Shown: positions 1 to 9,952, counted from the first letter of the stretch. The stretch: 64,000 nt of DNA from Leptolyngbyaceae cyanobacterium JSC-12 (GCA_000309945.1 CM001633.1:3064199-3128198); one strand, 5' to 3'. Translations and numbers: made by a program. The notes: generated from the letters alone by a model not told the origin.

Positions 1-53
1 AGTTTTTTCATGAGTTTGTAACATCCACAATTTGTAACATCCAAAATAAATAT

Positions 54-95
54 AAAAAATGCCCGACGCCCTACCTCAGGACTGCGAGCATTTTT
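54..95 (-). terminator. Rho-independent-type terminator of psbU
   Basis: On the minus strand, about 30 nt past the psbU stop codon, arms AAAAATGC and GCATTTTT enclose a further CG/CG and CCT/AGG pairing and end in a T-run. The arms are seen directly; termination is inferred. Confidence 0.6.
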
Positions 96-124
96 CAACT
101 AAGGTTGGTTTATTCTAGACAGAT

Positions 125-595
125 TTAGCGGTAGATGCCATTGTTAATGCGATCGTCCCCTTCCGTTAAAGCTGATTCAACTTCAGTGACGGTAAAGTTT
201 CCCAGATTCTCGCGCAAGATCTCTTTCTGGCGCTCAGTTAAACCTGGAATGTTGAGTATATCTTCAACGCTTTCATAAGGCGCATTCTTAACCAGAATCC
301 CTGCCAAGGTTGGATATAATCCTCGATACTCTCTGAATGCTCGAATATTAGTGTTATTTAAGTCGAGTTTTTGACCATATTCTGATCTCAATTTTGCGCT
401 AACAGCATCGCGAATTTCTTCCTCAGTGGCTGCCAGCAGCTTAGGTGCAGAAGCTACATTCAACCAATGAAGTTGAGGCACGGACTGTCCTGCTGGAGTG
501 CTCAGATTGGCTGCTGATACGCTCTGAGATCCTGACCAACCCAGAAAACTAAACATCAAACCCAGGGTTGCCAACAGGCAGAATAGTCGTTTCAT
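125..595 (-). CDS. psbU: Photosystem II 12 kDa extrinsic protein PsbU
   Basis: PsbU is a lumenal extrinsic subunit that stabilises the oxygen-evolving cluster of photosystem II. The 156-residue precursor starts [12 protein letters not shown] and has a hydrophobic signal segment ending near SVSAANL. The mature part has the helix-hairpin-helix pair typical of the family ([20 protein letters not shown], then [13 protein letters not shown]). The ATG at 595 is chosen because GGAGGT lies 9 nt upstream; a longer reading from 679 lacks such a site and would put 28 extra residues before the signal peptide. The gene appears to be monocistronic, with a hairpin terminator just downstream. Confidence 0.95.
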   Translation of the reverse strand: MKRLFCLLATLGLMFSFLGWSGSQSVSAANLSTPAGQSVPQLHWLNVASAPKLLAATEEEIRDAVSAKLRSEYGQKLDLNNTNIRAFREYRGLYPTLAGILVKNAPYESVEDILNIPGLTERQKEILRENLGNFTVTEVESALTEGDDRINNGIYR

Positions 596-873
596 AAAAT
601 CTATACCTCCCATACCAATCCCACGGAATTCACAGATGGCGTTTACAACGATTCCCAAGCAGGTGTGGCAAAGATTCACAAATCGTCGCGAATGAACACG
701 AATTTACCAATACCCATGAGAATCGCTGTATTAGAGCCTATCATTTCCTGAACCCCATCTGGTGACACACTTCTTGAAGAAAATCGTTCCACCAGCGGCA
801 AGAAAAGCCTGTCAAAGATCTTGAGTGAATGAGAAAACTATATGAAACTTTACAAAGTAATGGTTTTCTTCGG

Positions 874-1866
874 TTACTCCTTCCTTTTTAGGAAGGCATC
901 TAGTTCCGTAAAGGAACAGGCATAGGCGAGTGCAGGAGAATCGTATCCTCTAAGGTTGACGCTGTATTGACCAAACACGGTTTCGTCCGCTCCCAATTCT
1001 GCCAGATATTGATAGGTGGTTTTACCAACAGCAACGTCTTTCCCAATCTGTTTGGTGGAGGTTTCTAGCCGGAAAGCAGCGTTGACAGTATCCCCCAGGG
1101 CTGTATAGTCTGGGCGATCGCCACTGCCTGTATTGCCCACCATAGCATAACCCGTATTAATGCCAGCGCCAATTCGCAGCGGAAAGGGTAGTGGATATAA
1201 GTTGTACAAATCGCTGGTCATTTTGTGCATAGCGCTGAGTGCTTTCATAATTTGCAGCATCTCATGATCGCTGACTTCTTGAGTGCCGTGAATCCACACG
1301 GCCATCACAGCGTCGCCAATATACTTATCTACCCAACTTCCGTGCTCGCGGATAATATCTCCCGCATGACGAAACCAGGTTCCGATCATTTCAGACAATA
1401 CGTTTTCGTCGAGTTGTCGGGTTAGGACAGTGAAATTCCGAATATCGACTACTAGCACCGAAATCAAGCGTCGGATATGTAAAGTTGCGGTTGCGGTAAA
1501 GTCTCGCGCTTCTAGTTTTTCTGGGTCATCGTCATGGGGCTTGGGAGCAGGACAGTAAAATTCCAGTTCGGTTTGTCCGAAGGTGAGGCGATCGCCATTA
1601 TTTAAAGTGACTGGAATGCTGACCCGGCGATCGTTCACAAACGAGCCATTCCGGCTGCCTAAATCAATCAGATAAAATTCGCCATTCTCCATAAACTGAA
1701 GCATGGCATGATTGCGCGAAATCCACCGATCTGGCAGCACGAAGTTATTGTCCTCGCTACGACCAATTGTCCAGCAATTGCTTCCGGTCAGCAGCAAGCG
1801 TCGATAGCCAGAATCAGTCCGAAGTAGGAGATGAGGGACAGGTTGGGTGGTCACCACAGACTGCAA
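874..1866 (-). CDS. FHA-domain class III adenylate cyclase
   Basis: Predicted soluble 330-residue nucleotide cyclase making cAMP from ATP. Residues about 20-105 form a forkhead-associated phosphothreonine-binding domain (TIGRSEDNNFVL, WISRNHA, DLGSRNGSFVN). Residues about 135-320 form a class III cyclase domain with both metal-binding aspartates (VVDIRNFT and KYIGDAVMAVW). The purine-specifying Lys is in DKYIGD. The partner position in DYTALGDTVN is Thr rather than Asp, as in the bicarbonate-responsive class IIIb cyclases of cyanobacteria. The downstream Asn and Arg (VNAAFRLE) are present. Translation seems to begin at TTG, with AGGGAGAA about 10 nt upstream. An FHA domain suggests coupling to Ser/Thr kinase signalling (inference). 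Confidence 0.9.
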   Translation of the reverse strand: MQSVVTTQPVPHLLLRTDSGYRRLLLTGSNCWTIGRSEDNNFVLPDRWISRNHAMLQFMENGEFYLIDLGSRNGSFVNDRRVSIPVTLNNGDRLTFGQTELEFYCPAPKPHDDDPEKLEARDFTATATLHIRRLISVLVVDIRNFTVLTRQLDENVLSEMIGTWFRHAGDIIREHGSWVDKYIGDAVMAVWIHGTQEVSDHEMLQIMKALSAMHKMTSDLYNLYPLPFPLRIGAGINTGYAMVGNTGSGDRPDYTALGDTVNAAFRLETSTKQIGKDVAVGKTTYQYLAELGADETVFGQYSVNLRGYDSPALAYACSFTELDAFLKRKE

Positions 1867-2027
1867 GAAATGTAATTCTCCCTATGATGCATCCTGACAT
1901 ATCAATCAGGGTCTATGTAAGTGAATAGATCAAAATCTTGCTGTAAGATTTTCAATCCAATCCCTTCCAGGCTAACAAGTCTCTAATGATTTGCCTCGCT
2001 TCCACACCTCAAATATTGAGTGAAGTA

Positions 2028-2744
2028 CTAAGCAGCATACGCCGCTAGCCAAAACAAACCATCCACCAAGATAGTGCTTAAAACTGCACCGCTGAACGCC
2101 CACCAGTGTAGTTTTCGAGAGCAAAGAGGCAACATCCCAACGACCAAAAGAAAACTTGCTAGTATGATAGCCCAGCTTATTCCCCAAGGTGTTTGAATTT
2201 GAGTGATAGCGCCCTGAAAGATTGGTCGTGCAGATGCTTCATCGACCACCATTAGTTTGCGCCAAAAAGGAATCAAATCTACCAGGTAGAAGAAAATATC
2301 TGTAACAACGGTTCCTAGCAAAGAGCCTAGATAGAAAAAATTTCCCAGTTTGCTGCGATTGTGCCAAATTCCCCAAAGTGCAAATGGCAAACCTATAGAC
2401 TCGACTGGAAGATGTAAAAGTGGTTCCCAGCGCAGCCATCCCCAATATACCGAGCCTGCTAGCCATGTCCAGGTGAAACCCAATAGTAGATCTCCCCAGG
2501 TCTGGGTTCGGTGGGTTTGGACTAACCGCCGCCCTAGTAAAAGAAACAGAGCGGTGAGGAGCAAACTCAGAACGGGGAACAGCCTGACTAGGGGTGCCTG
2601 GATAAAAACTGGAACTGAGACTAGAAAGATTGCGGCTGCGAATATCAACTTCCGTTGCTGCCTCTCAGCAAAGATCTGGGCAGATGGGTAAATTTCGCAA
2701 GGCGGTGTATAAGTTGTAGGAGTAGCAGGCGTGTAGGAAATCAA
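2028..2744 (-). CDS. DUF3120 family integral membrane protein
   Basis: A 238-residue hydrophobic protein that I recognise as the cyanobacterial DUF3120 family, whose function is unknown. A polar N-terminus of about 30 residues is followed by several membrane segments (for example LIFAAAIFLVSVPVFIQAPL, the LLLTALFLLLG region and a C-terminal AILASFLLVVGMLPL). The conserved feature I rely on is the VPVFIQAPLVRLFP stretch. The apparent start is TTG at 2744, because no in-frame ATG occurs before the first membrane segments; this start is uncertain. It is divergent from uppP across a 175-bp region. Confidence 0.75.
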   Translation of the reverse strand: MISYTPATPTTYTPPCEIYPSAQIFAERQQRKLIFAAAIFLVSVPVFIQAPLVRLFPVLSLLLTALFLLLGRRLVQTHRTQTWGDLLLGFTWTWLAGSVYWGWLRWEPLLHLPVESIGLPFALWGIWHNRSKLGNFFYLGSLLGTVVTDIFFYLVDLIPFWRKLMVVDEASARPIFQGAITQIQTPWGISWAIILASFLLVVGMLPLCSRKLHWWAFSGAVLSTILVDGLFWLAAYAA

Positions 2745-2826
2745 TGTTTTACAAATATGAATGAACGTAAATAAACACTAATGTTTCTTATTTACTTTAC
2801 TTTATTTAACAAAGCAATCAAAAGGA

Positions 2827-2843
2827 ATGCCCTAGGGGGGCAT
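2827..2843. promoter_or_regulatory. Inverted repeat in the DUF3120/uppP divergent promoter region
   Basis: ATGCCC, a 5-nt spacer and GGGCAT form a perfect 6-bp inverted repeat about 80 nt upstream of uppP. No T-run follows, so an operator or leader hairpin is more likely than a terminator. Function unknown. Confidence 0.35.
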
Positions 2844-2919
2844 CTGTTATGCATGGGATTATAGCGTGGACAGATGCCATACTAGCTACGAACGACTATT
2901 GCTTCTGGAGTAGTGACCC

Positions 2920-3840
2920 TTGCACTTGCACCTTTTACTCGAAACTTTTGATGGGATAGCCGCTAGTTGGTTACCATCTCTTTGCCTAGCGATCGCAAGC
3001 AATTCCCCTGAAACTGTTGCACCAGTTAGTTTAATCCAAGGGGTGTTGCAAGCCGCTATTTTAGGTCTAGTACAGGGTGTTACAGAGTTTTTACCGATTA
3101 GTAGTACTGCTCATCTAATCATCTTTCGGGATGTGTTTGGCTGGCAGCAGCAAAAATACTTTGTGGACGCGATTCAGTTTGGCAGTGTGATTGCTGTAGT
3201 GTGGTACTTCTGGTCTGATTTGCGACAAATTCTGTCAGGTGCATGGCAGGCGTTTCAGCAGAAAGACTGGCACCGGGAAGAGTGGAAAATTTTGGTGGGA
3301 ATTGCCGTCGGAACGCTACCCGCGCTGGTTATTGGTTTTTTGCTGAAAGACTTTATTCCTGAAAGTCCTTTAGTCATCGCTATCGTCTCAATTATCATGG
3401 CGCTGTTGCTAGGCTTCGCAGAGAAATTTGGGACGCGCAAACGAGGCTTTGAATCCCTTGAGATTAAGGATGGGGTTCTTGTTGGCTTGGGGCAAACCTT
3501 GGCTTTGGTTCCAGGCGTTTCGCGGTCAGGTTCTACGCTTACAACTGCATTATTTTTGGGGTTGCAACGTACTACTGCCGCCCGTTTCTCCTTTTTGCTA
3601 GGTATTCCTACCCTGATGATCGCGACTCTCTACCAATCCACCAAAGCGATCGGTAATATTGAAAGCCTCATTCCACTCCTGATCGGCATTATTTCAACCT
3701 TCATCTTTTCCTATCTCTCCATTGCCTGGTTGCTGCGCTACCTGCAACGCCAAAGCACCTGGATCTTCGTCTGGTATCGGCTGGCATTTGGTGCAGTGAT
3801 TTTGGGCGCGATCGCCGCTGGCTGGAAGTCTGGAGGCTAG
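2920..3840 (+). CDS. uppP: Undecaprenyl-diphosphatase UppP (BacA)
   Basis: Integral membrane phosphatase that converts undecaprenyl diphosphate to the monophosphate, recycling the lipid carrier for peptidoglycan and other cell-wall polymers. The 306-residue protein has both family signatures: GLVQGVTEFLPISSTAHL at residues 49-66 and PGVSRSGSTLTT at about 198-209, which form the active site. Several membrane segments follow the usual pattern. The start is TTG at 2920 with GGAG about 10 nt upstream; a second in-frame TTG lies two codons later and no ATG precedes the first motif. The roughly 35-residue N-terminal extension before the first motif is somewhat long. Confidence 0.93.
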   Translation: MHLHLLLETFDGIAASWLPSLCLAIASNSPETVAPVSLIQGVLQAAILGLVQGVTEFLPISSTAHLIIFRDVFGWQQQKYFVDAIQFGSVIAVVWYFWSDLRQILSGAWQAFQQKDWHREEWKILVGIAVGTLPALVIGFLLKDFIPESPLVIAIVSIIMALLLGFAEKFGTRKRGFESLEIKDGVLVGLGQTLALVPGVSRSGSTLTTALFLGLQRTTAARFSFLLGIPTLMIATLYQSTKAIGNIESLIPLLIGIISTFIFSYLSIAWLLRYLQRQSTWIFVWYRLAFGAVILGAIAAGWKSGG

Positions 3841-3882
3841 TTGTTGATTCAGTGGCAACCAGTTGTTGATTCAGTCGCAAAT
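3839..3882. repeat. Tandem 22-bp imperfect direct repeat at the uppP 3' end
   Basis: Two adjacent 22-bp units share AGTTGTTGATTCAGT and then differ at a few positions. The first unit includes the last bases of the uppP stop codon. It looks like a local duplication; no function is apparent. Confidence 0.6.
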
Positions 3883-3960
3883 AGTAAATAGTGGAAAGTG
3901 TGGATTGTTTAGACCAGTCCTCATAATTGAATTGGTTGTATCACGGAACTGCCTACCTCT

Positions 3961-5298
3961 ATGAGCGAAGAATCGATCCAGCCTGCGTTGATTACCGCTG
4001 TAGAACCCGATTCGATCGCAGCAGAAATTGGGTTTGAGGCAGGCGATCGCCTGGTCGCAATCAATGGGCAGCGTCCGCGTGATTTGATTGATTACCGTTT
4101 CCTGTGTGCGGATGAAGTGCTGCAACTGGAAGTGCTGGATGCCAAAGGCAAAACCCATCACGTTGAAATCGAAAAAGACTACGACGATGATCTGGGTCTG
4201 GAGTTTGCCACGGCGCTATTTGATGGCTTGCTCCAGTGTAATAATCGCTGTCCCTTCTGCTTTATCGATCAGCAACCACCTGGCAAGCGCGACAGCCTTT
4301 ACCTGAAAGACGATGACTACCGCTTGAGCTTCCTCTACGGCAGTTACCTGACTCTGACAAATTTGACCCAGCGCGAGTGGACTCGGATTGAGCAAATGCG
4401 ATTGTCGCCACTTTATGTTTCTGTTCACGCTACCGAACCAGATATTCGCACTCGTTTACTCAAAAACCCCCGTGCTGGGCAACTGCTGAATCACCTGCAA
4501 TGGTTTCAGGAGCGGCAACTGCAAATCCATGCCCAGGTCGTTGTTTGTCCTGGGATTAACGATGGTGAGCATTTAATCCGAACGCTGATGGATTTATCGC
4601 AGTTTCATCGGGCAGATATTCCTGCTGTCGCTTCCGTTGCGGTCGTGCCCGTGGGCTTGACGCGGTTTCGCCCAACGGAGGATGAGCTAGTGCCGGTAAC
4701 ACGGGAAAAAGCGCAGGAAGTGATTGCTCAAGTGCAGACCCTTCAGGCAAAATTTCGGCAGCAGTTTGGCTCTACCCTGGCTTGGTTAGCCGATGAGTGG
4801 TTTTTGATTGCAGGGCAAGACTTACCACCCGACTCCCACTATGAAGACTATCCCCAAATTGGCAATGGGGTTGGCTCTATCCGCCAATTCCTGAAAGAAT
4901 TTCAGAAGGCGGCGAAAAAGCTACCGAAGAAATTGGCAGTTCCGCGCCGCTATACTTGGATTGTTGGCAATGCAGTTGAACAGGCATTTCAACCTATTTT
5001 GCAGCGGTTAAACCAGGTGCAGGGGTTGACAGTGGAGATGGTTGCGATCGCCAGTCAATATTGGGGACAGGAAATTTCTGTCACAGGCTTAATCACTGGA
5101 CAGGATATTCTCCAGGCATTGCAAGGAAAGGACGTAGGTGATGCCATTCTGATTCCATCAGTGATGCTCAAACACGATGCCCCCACCTTTCTCGACGATA
5201 TGACTACAAGGGATCTGGCAGCTAAATTGAACGCGATCGTTTTACCTGTAGACGGGATTGACGCACTAATCCAGCTAATCCGTAGTCAGGCGAAGTAA
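3961..5298 (+). CDS. PDZ/radical SAM/DUF512 protein (TIGR03279 family)
   Basis: A 445-residue protein of the cyanobacterial TIGR03279 family, described as a putative FeS-containing oxidoreductase of unknown substrate. Residues 1-65 resemble a PDZ domain (ITAVEPDSIAAEIGFEAGDRL). A cysteine triad C93-x3-C97-x2-C100 in QCNNRCPFCFIDQQP is the radical SAM-type 4Fe-4S ligand set, and the C-terminal half matches DUF512. The ATG at 3961 gives the canonical N-terminus. It is encoded between uppP and the pterin synthase gene but shows no obvious operon link with either. Confidence 0.88.
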   Translation: MSEESIQPALITAVEPDSIAAEIGFEAGDRLVAINGQRPRDLIDYRFLCADEVLQLEVLDAKGKTHHVEIEKDYDDDLGLEFATALFDGLLQCNNRCPFCFIDQQPPGKRDSLYLKDDDYRLSFLYGSYLTLTNLTQREWTRIEQMRLSPLYVSVHATEPDIRTRLLKNPRAGQLLNHLQWFQERQLQIHAQVVVCPGINDGEHLIRTLMDLSQFHRADIPAVASVAVVPVGLTRFRPTEDELVPVTREKAQEVIAQVQTLQAKFRQQFGSTLAWLADEWFLIAGQDLPPDSHYEDYPQIGNGVGSIRQFLKEFQKAAKKLPKKLAVPRRYTWIVGNAVEQAFQPILQRLNQVQGLTVEMVAIASQYWGQEISVTGLITGQDILQALQGKDVGDAILIPSVMLKHDAPTFLDDMTTRDLAAKLNAIVLPVDGIDALIQLIRSQAK

Positions 5299-5392
5299 GG
5301 CAAAACTACCCCCACGTATGCAGCCTCTTGGTTTATCCTGAAGATGGGATTACTTTGCAGAACTTTACACTTTTTTCTGTGACAAGGCTCTT

Positions 5393-6265
5393 ATGAGATG
5401 CATCATCAATCGCCGCGCTCAGTTTTCTGCCAGTCATCGCTACTGGTTACCAGAACTGACTGAAGCTGAAAATATTGCGCGATTTGGTGCCTGCACCCGT
5501 GCTCCTGGACATGGTCATAACTATGTTCTGTATGTGTCGATGTTGGGAGATTTGGATGAATACGGCATGGTGCTCAACCTGTCTGACGTGAAGCGCGTCA
5601 TCAAGCAGGAAGTCACAAGCCAACTCGATTTCTCCTATCTCAACGACGTGTGGGAAGAATTTCAGCACACCCTCCCCACCACCGAGGCGATCGCTCGTGC
5701 TATCTGGAACCGTTTGGCTCCGCACCTGCCGCTCACCCGCATTCAGCTTTTTGAACATCCCGAACTCTGGGCAGACTACTACGGAAACAATATGGAAGCT
5801 TACCTCACTATCAGTACCCATTTCAGCGCTGCCCATCGGCTCGCCCGGCCTGACCTGAGCTACGAAGAAAACTGTGAAATCTATGGCAAGTGCGCCCGTC
5901 CTAACGGTCACGGGCACAACTATCACCTGGAAGTGACAATTAAAGGTGAAATCGATTCACGCACGGGTATGGTCGCTGACCTGGTTGCGTTCCAAAGAAT
6001 AGTTGATGACTTGGTTGTAGAGCCGTTTGACCACACCTTTTTGAACAAAGACATCGCTTACTTTGTGGACGTTGTGCCCACTGCAGAAAATATCGCGATT
6101 CACATTCGGGATCTGCTGCAAGCACCGATTCAACAAATTGGTGCCCAGTTATATAAGGTGAAGTTGATTGAAAGTCCTAACAATTCCTGCGAAGTGTATT
6201 GTGAGACGCCTCAAGAAGCGATCGCTCTCTCAACCCAGCGTGAATTGGCCCTGGCAGAAGCATAG
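5393..6265 (+). CDS. queD: Double-domain 6-carboxytetrahydropterin synthase (QueD/PTPS family)
   Basis: The protein is two PTPS/QueD domains in tandem (about residues 1-128 and 134-275). The family converts dihydroneopterin triphosphate to 6-carboxy- or 6-pyruvoyl-tetrahydropterin for queuosine or biopterin-type cofactors. Each half has a full zinc triad: H15 with H40 and H42 (FSASHR, GHGHNY), and H148 with H173 and H175 (FSAAHR, GHGHNY). Each half also has a candidate catalytic Cys (C34 and C167). The usual single-domain length is 120-150 residues, so this 290-residue form is an intramolecular duplication. Whether it makes a queuosine or a biopterin precursor cannot be told from the sequence. 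Confidence 0.88.
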   Translation: MRCIINRRAQFSASHRYWLPELTEAENIARFGACTRAPGHGHNYVLYVSMLGDLDEYGMVLNLSDVKRVIKQEVTSQLDFSYLNDVWEEFQHTLPTTEAIARAIWNRLAPHLPLTRIQLFEHPELWADYYGNNMEAYLTISTHFSAAHRLARPDLSYEENCEIYGKCARPNGHGHNYHLEVTIKGEIDSRTGMVADLVAFQRIVDDLVVEPFDHTFLNKDIAYFVDVVPTAENIAIHIRDLLQAPIQQIGAQLYKVKLIESPNNSCEVYCETPQEAIALSTQRELALAEA

Positions 6266-6430
6266 ATAAGAGGAGTGTCAGAAGGTGAAGCAGCTAAGGG
6301 TGTGGAAGAGTCTGTGAGTGAGTAAGTGAAAAATTTCATCTCAACCCTTGTGTGTTTTGGGAAGCTGCCTTAGACTTGGGTGCTGATTAGGCATTCGTGC
6401 CTGTGAGTGTCCCAGTTTCTTCGTTAACTC

Positions 6431-7660
6431 GTGAACATCCGCCGACTCCTCCCCTTTTTCGACACCACTGCCCAAGATTGGGCAATGGAAGCTAGAATCC
6501 TACGCTGGCTTACGTTTGTCTGGTTGTTCATTGGCTTAGCGATGGTTTTTTCGGCCTCCTACGTGATTGCAGATGCAGATCACGGTGATGGTTTGTACTA
6601 CTTCAAGCTACAAATTTTCTGGGTTCTGGTGGGGCTAATCGGTTTCAACCTACTGGTACATAGCCCTATTCGGTTTATTTTGGGTTTTGCCGATTGGATT
6701 CTGCTTGGCATTCTTGCCATGATCCTTGTGACGTTGATTCCGGGGGTCGGCATTTTAGTCAATGGCTCCTCACGATGGCTGTTTATTGGACCGATTCCGC
6801 TGCAACCCTCTGAACTGATCAAGCCATTTCTAGTACTCCAAAGTGCTCGCATTTTTGCTCAGTGGGATCGGTTACGTTGGGCGACGCGCTTTACTTGGTT
6901 GGGCGTATTTGGTCTTGTAGTTGCTAGCATTTTGCTGCAACCTAATTTAAGTACAGCAGCACTTTGCGGCATTATGCTATGGCTGATTGCATTAAGTGCT
7001 GGGCTGCCTTATGCCCAATTGGGGGCAACAGCATTAGCAGGGTTTCTGGTGGCAGCACTTAGTGTTAGCTTGCGGTCTTATCAACTTAAGCGCATTTTGT
7101 CTTTTCTTAATGCCTGGGCAGATCCTCATGGTAATGGGTATCAGTTGATTCAGAGTTTGTTGGCGGTAGCATCGGGTGGATGGTTGGGAACAGGCTTTGG
7201 GCTATCTCAACAAAAGCTGTTTTATCTGCCAATTCAGTACACAGACTTTATTTTTGCTGTGTATGCTGAGGAGTTTGGGTTTGTGGGCTGTTTAGTGCTG
7301 CTGTTGCTGTTAGCGGTGTATGCCACGCTGGCATTGAGAGTTGCGTTAAGGGCGCGAAATTCAGTTCATCGGTTGGTGGCGATCGGGATCATGGTGCTGT
7401 TGATTGGGCAATCGTTGCTGAATATCGGGGTCGCTACTGGAGTTTTACCCACAACAGGTTTACCATTTCCGTTCATGAGCTATGGCGGCAGCTCCATGAT
7501 TTCGAGTTTACTTTCGGCTGGATTGTTGATTCGTGTGGCGCGGGAAAGCAGCGAGGCGAAAGTTGTGCAATTGGACGATCGCCGGAGAACCAGTGCCATA
7601 ATGCCCAATTTGCGGCGATCGTCCAATCAAAGCCGTTCATTTCCCCGTCGTGCCACCTAA
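6431..7660 (+). CDS. ftsW: Cell division lipid II polymerase FtsW
   Basis: SEDS-family membrane glycosyltransferase that polymerises lipid II at the division septum with its partner class B penicillin-binding protein. The 409-residue protein has about ten membrane segments and the diagnostic C-terminal FPFMSYGGSSMISSLLSAG near residue 350. The conserved LNIGVATGVLPTTGLPFP precedes it. The start is GTG at 6431. The C-terminus is a basic tail rich in Arg and Ser. ccdA follows about 50 nt downstream on the same strand. RodA is the alternative SEDS member; FtsW is preferred by overall sequence. Confidence 0.88.
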   Translation: MNIRRLLPFFDTTAQDWAMEARILRWLTFVWLFIGLAMVFSASYVIADADHGDGLYYFKLQIFWVLVGLIGFNLLVHSPIRFILGFADWILLGILAMILVTLIPGVGILVNGSSRWLFIGPIPLQPSELIKPFLVLQSARIFAQWDRLRWATRFTWLGVFGLVVASILLQPNLSTAALCGIMLWLIALSAGLPYAQLGATALAGFLVAALSVSLRSYQLKRILSFLNAWADPHGNGYQLIQSLLAVASGGWLGTGFGLSQQKLFYLPIQYTDFIFAVYAEEFGFVGCLVLLLLLAVYATLALRVALRARNSVHRLVAIGIMVLLIGQSLLNIGVATGVLPTTGLPFPFMSYGGSSMISSLLSAGLLIRVARESSEAKVVQLDDRRRTSAIMPNLRRSSNQSRSFPRRAT

Positions 7661-7710
7661 GCTGATTAAGATAGAGAAAATGACTGTGTGCGATCGTGCC
7701 TCTATCTGGA

Positions 7711-8445
7711 ATGTTTGACACTCTACAAACTCAGTTTTATCAACTCGCCCAATTTGCGAATCACCTGGTTTCAATCCAGTTGAGCCATTTGACCCCAATC
7801 AGCATTGGGATCATTTTCCTCGCAGGACTACTCACCAGCCTGACGCCCTGTATGCTTTCTATGCTGCCCATCACAATTGGCTATATTGGCGGCTATGAAA
7901 CGAAGACCCGCCTGCAAGCGGCGATTCAATCCACCTGGTTTGCTTTAGGTTTGGCAACCACCCTGGCAGCATTGGGCATCTTAGCTGCAGTCGTGGGAAA
8001 AATTTATGGGCAAATTGGCATTGGTTTGCCGGTTATTGTCAGTCTGATTGCTATTCTTATGGGGCTAAACTTGCTGGAAGCACTGCCAATTCGGCTTCCC
8101 TCCTATGGTGGGTTGGATTGGATTTCTAAAGAATTGCCAGAGGGCACGAGATCCTACTTACTGGGCTTAACTTTTGGCTTAGTAGCATCGCCTTGCAGCA
8201 CTCCGGTACTGGCGACTTTGCTGGCATGGATTTCTGCAACTCAAGATCCTGTTTTGGGTGGTGCATTGCTCTTGTTGTACACCGCTGGATATGTGGTACC
8301 GCTGATTCTGGCAGGCACTTTCACTGCATTGATCAAAAAAATGCTGGAAGTTCGCCGCTGGTCAGGATGGATTACACCAGCAAGTGGGGTGCTACTGATT
8401 GGATTTGGGTTGTTCTCGTTGCTGTCAAGAGTTGGTAGTTTTTGA
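7711..8445 (+). CDS. ccdA: Cytochrome c biogenesis protein CcdA
   Basis: Thylakoid or plasma membrane thiol transporter that passes reducing equivalents from stromal-side thioredoxin to the lumen for apocytochrome c haem attachment (system II). The 244-residue protein has six predicted membrane segments and the two conserved cysteines, C47 in [10 protein letters not shown] and C162 in VASPCSTPV. The ATG at 7711 gives the usual short N-terminus; an in-frame GTG lies five codons upstream. ccs1 begins 20 nt after its stop, so the two are very likely cotranscribed. Confidence 0.93.
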   Translation: MFDTLQTQFYQLAQFANHLVSIQLSHLTPISIGIIFLAGLLTSLTPCMLSMLPITIGYIGGYETKTRLQAAIQSTWFALGLATTLAALGILAAVVGKIYGQIGIGLPVIVSLIAILMGLNLLEALPIRLPSYGGLDWISKELPEGTRSYLLGLTFGLVASPCSTPVLATLLAWISATQDPVLGGALLLLYTAGYVVPLILAGTFTALIKKMLEVRRWSGWITPASGVLLIGFGLFSLLSRVGSF

Positions 8446-8465
8446 GCAGGGGAAAGCAACAAAGC

Positions 8466-9854
8466 ATGACGGCAAACCGTGAATTGGATTCAAAGTTAGT
8501 TAAGCTTGGCAGAATGCCTCAAGTCTTTTTCAAGCGGGAAGTGATTCCCTTTCTGGCAGATTTGCGTCTGGCGATTGCGTTGCTGCTCGTCATAGCTGTG
8601 TTTAGCATCTCCGGTACGGTCATTGAGCAGGGGCAGTCTTTGGCGTTTTATCAGGCAAATTATCCAGAAAGTCCAGCGCTATTTGGGTTTCTCACCTGGA
8701 AAGTATTGCTGACTTTGGGGCTAGATCACGTGTATCGCACTTGGTGGTTTTTGGCGCTTCTCATCTTGTTTGGTTCTAGCCTGACAGCTTGTACCTTCAA
8801 ACGGCAACTTCCAGCATTGCGGTGGTTCTCTCGTACCTGGAACTTTTATACTCAACCCCGTCAGTTCCAAAAATTTGCCCTCAGTGCCGAATTTGATCGC
8901 AGCTCAATTGAGCAACTGATTCCATTGTTGCAACAACGACGTTACCGTGTGTTTCAGCAGGGAGATTCACTCTATGCCCACAAAGGAATTATTGGGCGTG
9001 TCGGGCCAATTATTGTGCATGTTGGCATCCTGGTTATTCTATTGGGCGGAATTGCTGGAGCGATGACGGGCTTCATGGCACAAGAAATGATCCCTAGTGG
9101 GCAAACCTTTCAAATCAAAAATATTACGGACGCTGGTCCGTTTGCTGCACCACAAATTCCTAAAGATTGGTCAGTGAAGGTCAACCGCTTCTGGATTGAC
9201 TATCTCCCAGATGGCAATATTGACCAGTTTTATTCCGATATGTCGGTGCTGGATAAGGATGGCAAGGAAGTCAAACGCAAAACGATTCATGTAAATGAGC
9301 CGCTGCGTTATCGAGGTGTGACATTGTATCAGGCGAACTGGGCGATCGCGGGTATTCAAGTACGACTCAATAACAGTCCTATCTTTCAATTGCCGATGGC
9401 GGAACTGGATACAGGTGGAAAAGGACAACTTTGGGGCACCTGGATGCCCACTAAGCCCGATCTGAGTGATGGCGTTTCGCTGGTTGCCAAAGATTTACAG
9501 GGTATGGTGCTGGTGTATGACATGACTGGCAAACTGGTTTCTACCGTCCGTGCTGGCATGTCTACAGAAGTCAATGGTATTACTCTGAAAGTGTTGGATT
9601 TAATCGGCAGTACAGGCTTACAGATTAAATCTGATCCGGGGATTCCTATTGTGTATGGGGGCTTCGCCTTGCTGATGCTGGGTGTGCTCATGAGTTATGT
9701 GTCTCATTCTCAAATCTGGGCATTGCAACAGGATGGAAACTGCTACATTGGTGGTAAAACAAACCGTGCCCAAGTGACATTTGAGCAAGAGATGCTTAGC
9801 TTATTCGACCAATTAGACCAGCAAAGGGCAAAAGAAGCTGCGATCGCGGTATAG
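8466..9854 (+). CDS. ccs1: Cytochrome c biogenesis protein Ccs1 (CcsB/ResB)
   Basis: ResB-family subunit of the system II haem ligation machinery, which works with CcsA at the lumenal face to attach haem to c-type cytochromes. The protein has N-terminal membrane segments ([18 protein letters not shown]), a third segment near [20 protein letters not shown], a large lumenal domain and a final membrane helix ([19 protein letters not shown]). The conserved [18 protein letters not shown] motif is present. The ATG at 8466 is preferred; a TTG at 8442 would overlap the ccdA stop codon. The ccsA partner is not in this window. Confidence 0.92.
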   Translation: MTANRELDSKLVKLGRMPQVFFKREVIPFLADLRLAIALLLVIAVFSISGTVIEQGQSLAFYQANYPESPALFGFLTWKVLLTLGLDHVYRTWWFLALLILFGSSLTACTFKRQLPALRWFSRTWNFYTQPRQFQKFALSAEFDRSSIEQLIPLLQQRRYRVFQQGDSLYAHKGIIGRVGPIIVHVGILVILLGGIAGAMTGFMAQEMIPSGQTFQIKNITDAGPFAAPQIPKDWSVKVNRFWIDYLPDGNIDQFYSDMSVLDKDGKEVKRKTIHVNEPLRYRGVTLYQANWAIAGIQVRLNNSPIFQLPMAELDTGGKGQLWGTWMPTKPDLSDGVSLVAKDLQGMVLVYDMTGKLVSTVRAGMSTEVNGITLKVLDLIGSTGLQIKSDPGIPIVYGGFALLMLGVLMSYVSHSQIWALQQDGNCYIGGKTNRAQVTFEQEMLSLFDQLDQQRAKEAAIAV

Positions 9855-9952
9855 ATTTTGTCCAATCAGCATCCTAAAAATTTTGGCAGAGTTATCTTTC
9901 AAGTAAGCACAATACAATCCGATCTTGTAGCCTTAACTAATCTGCCAATGCC

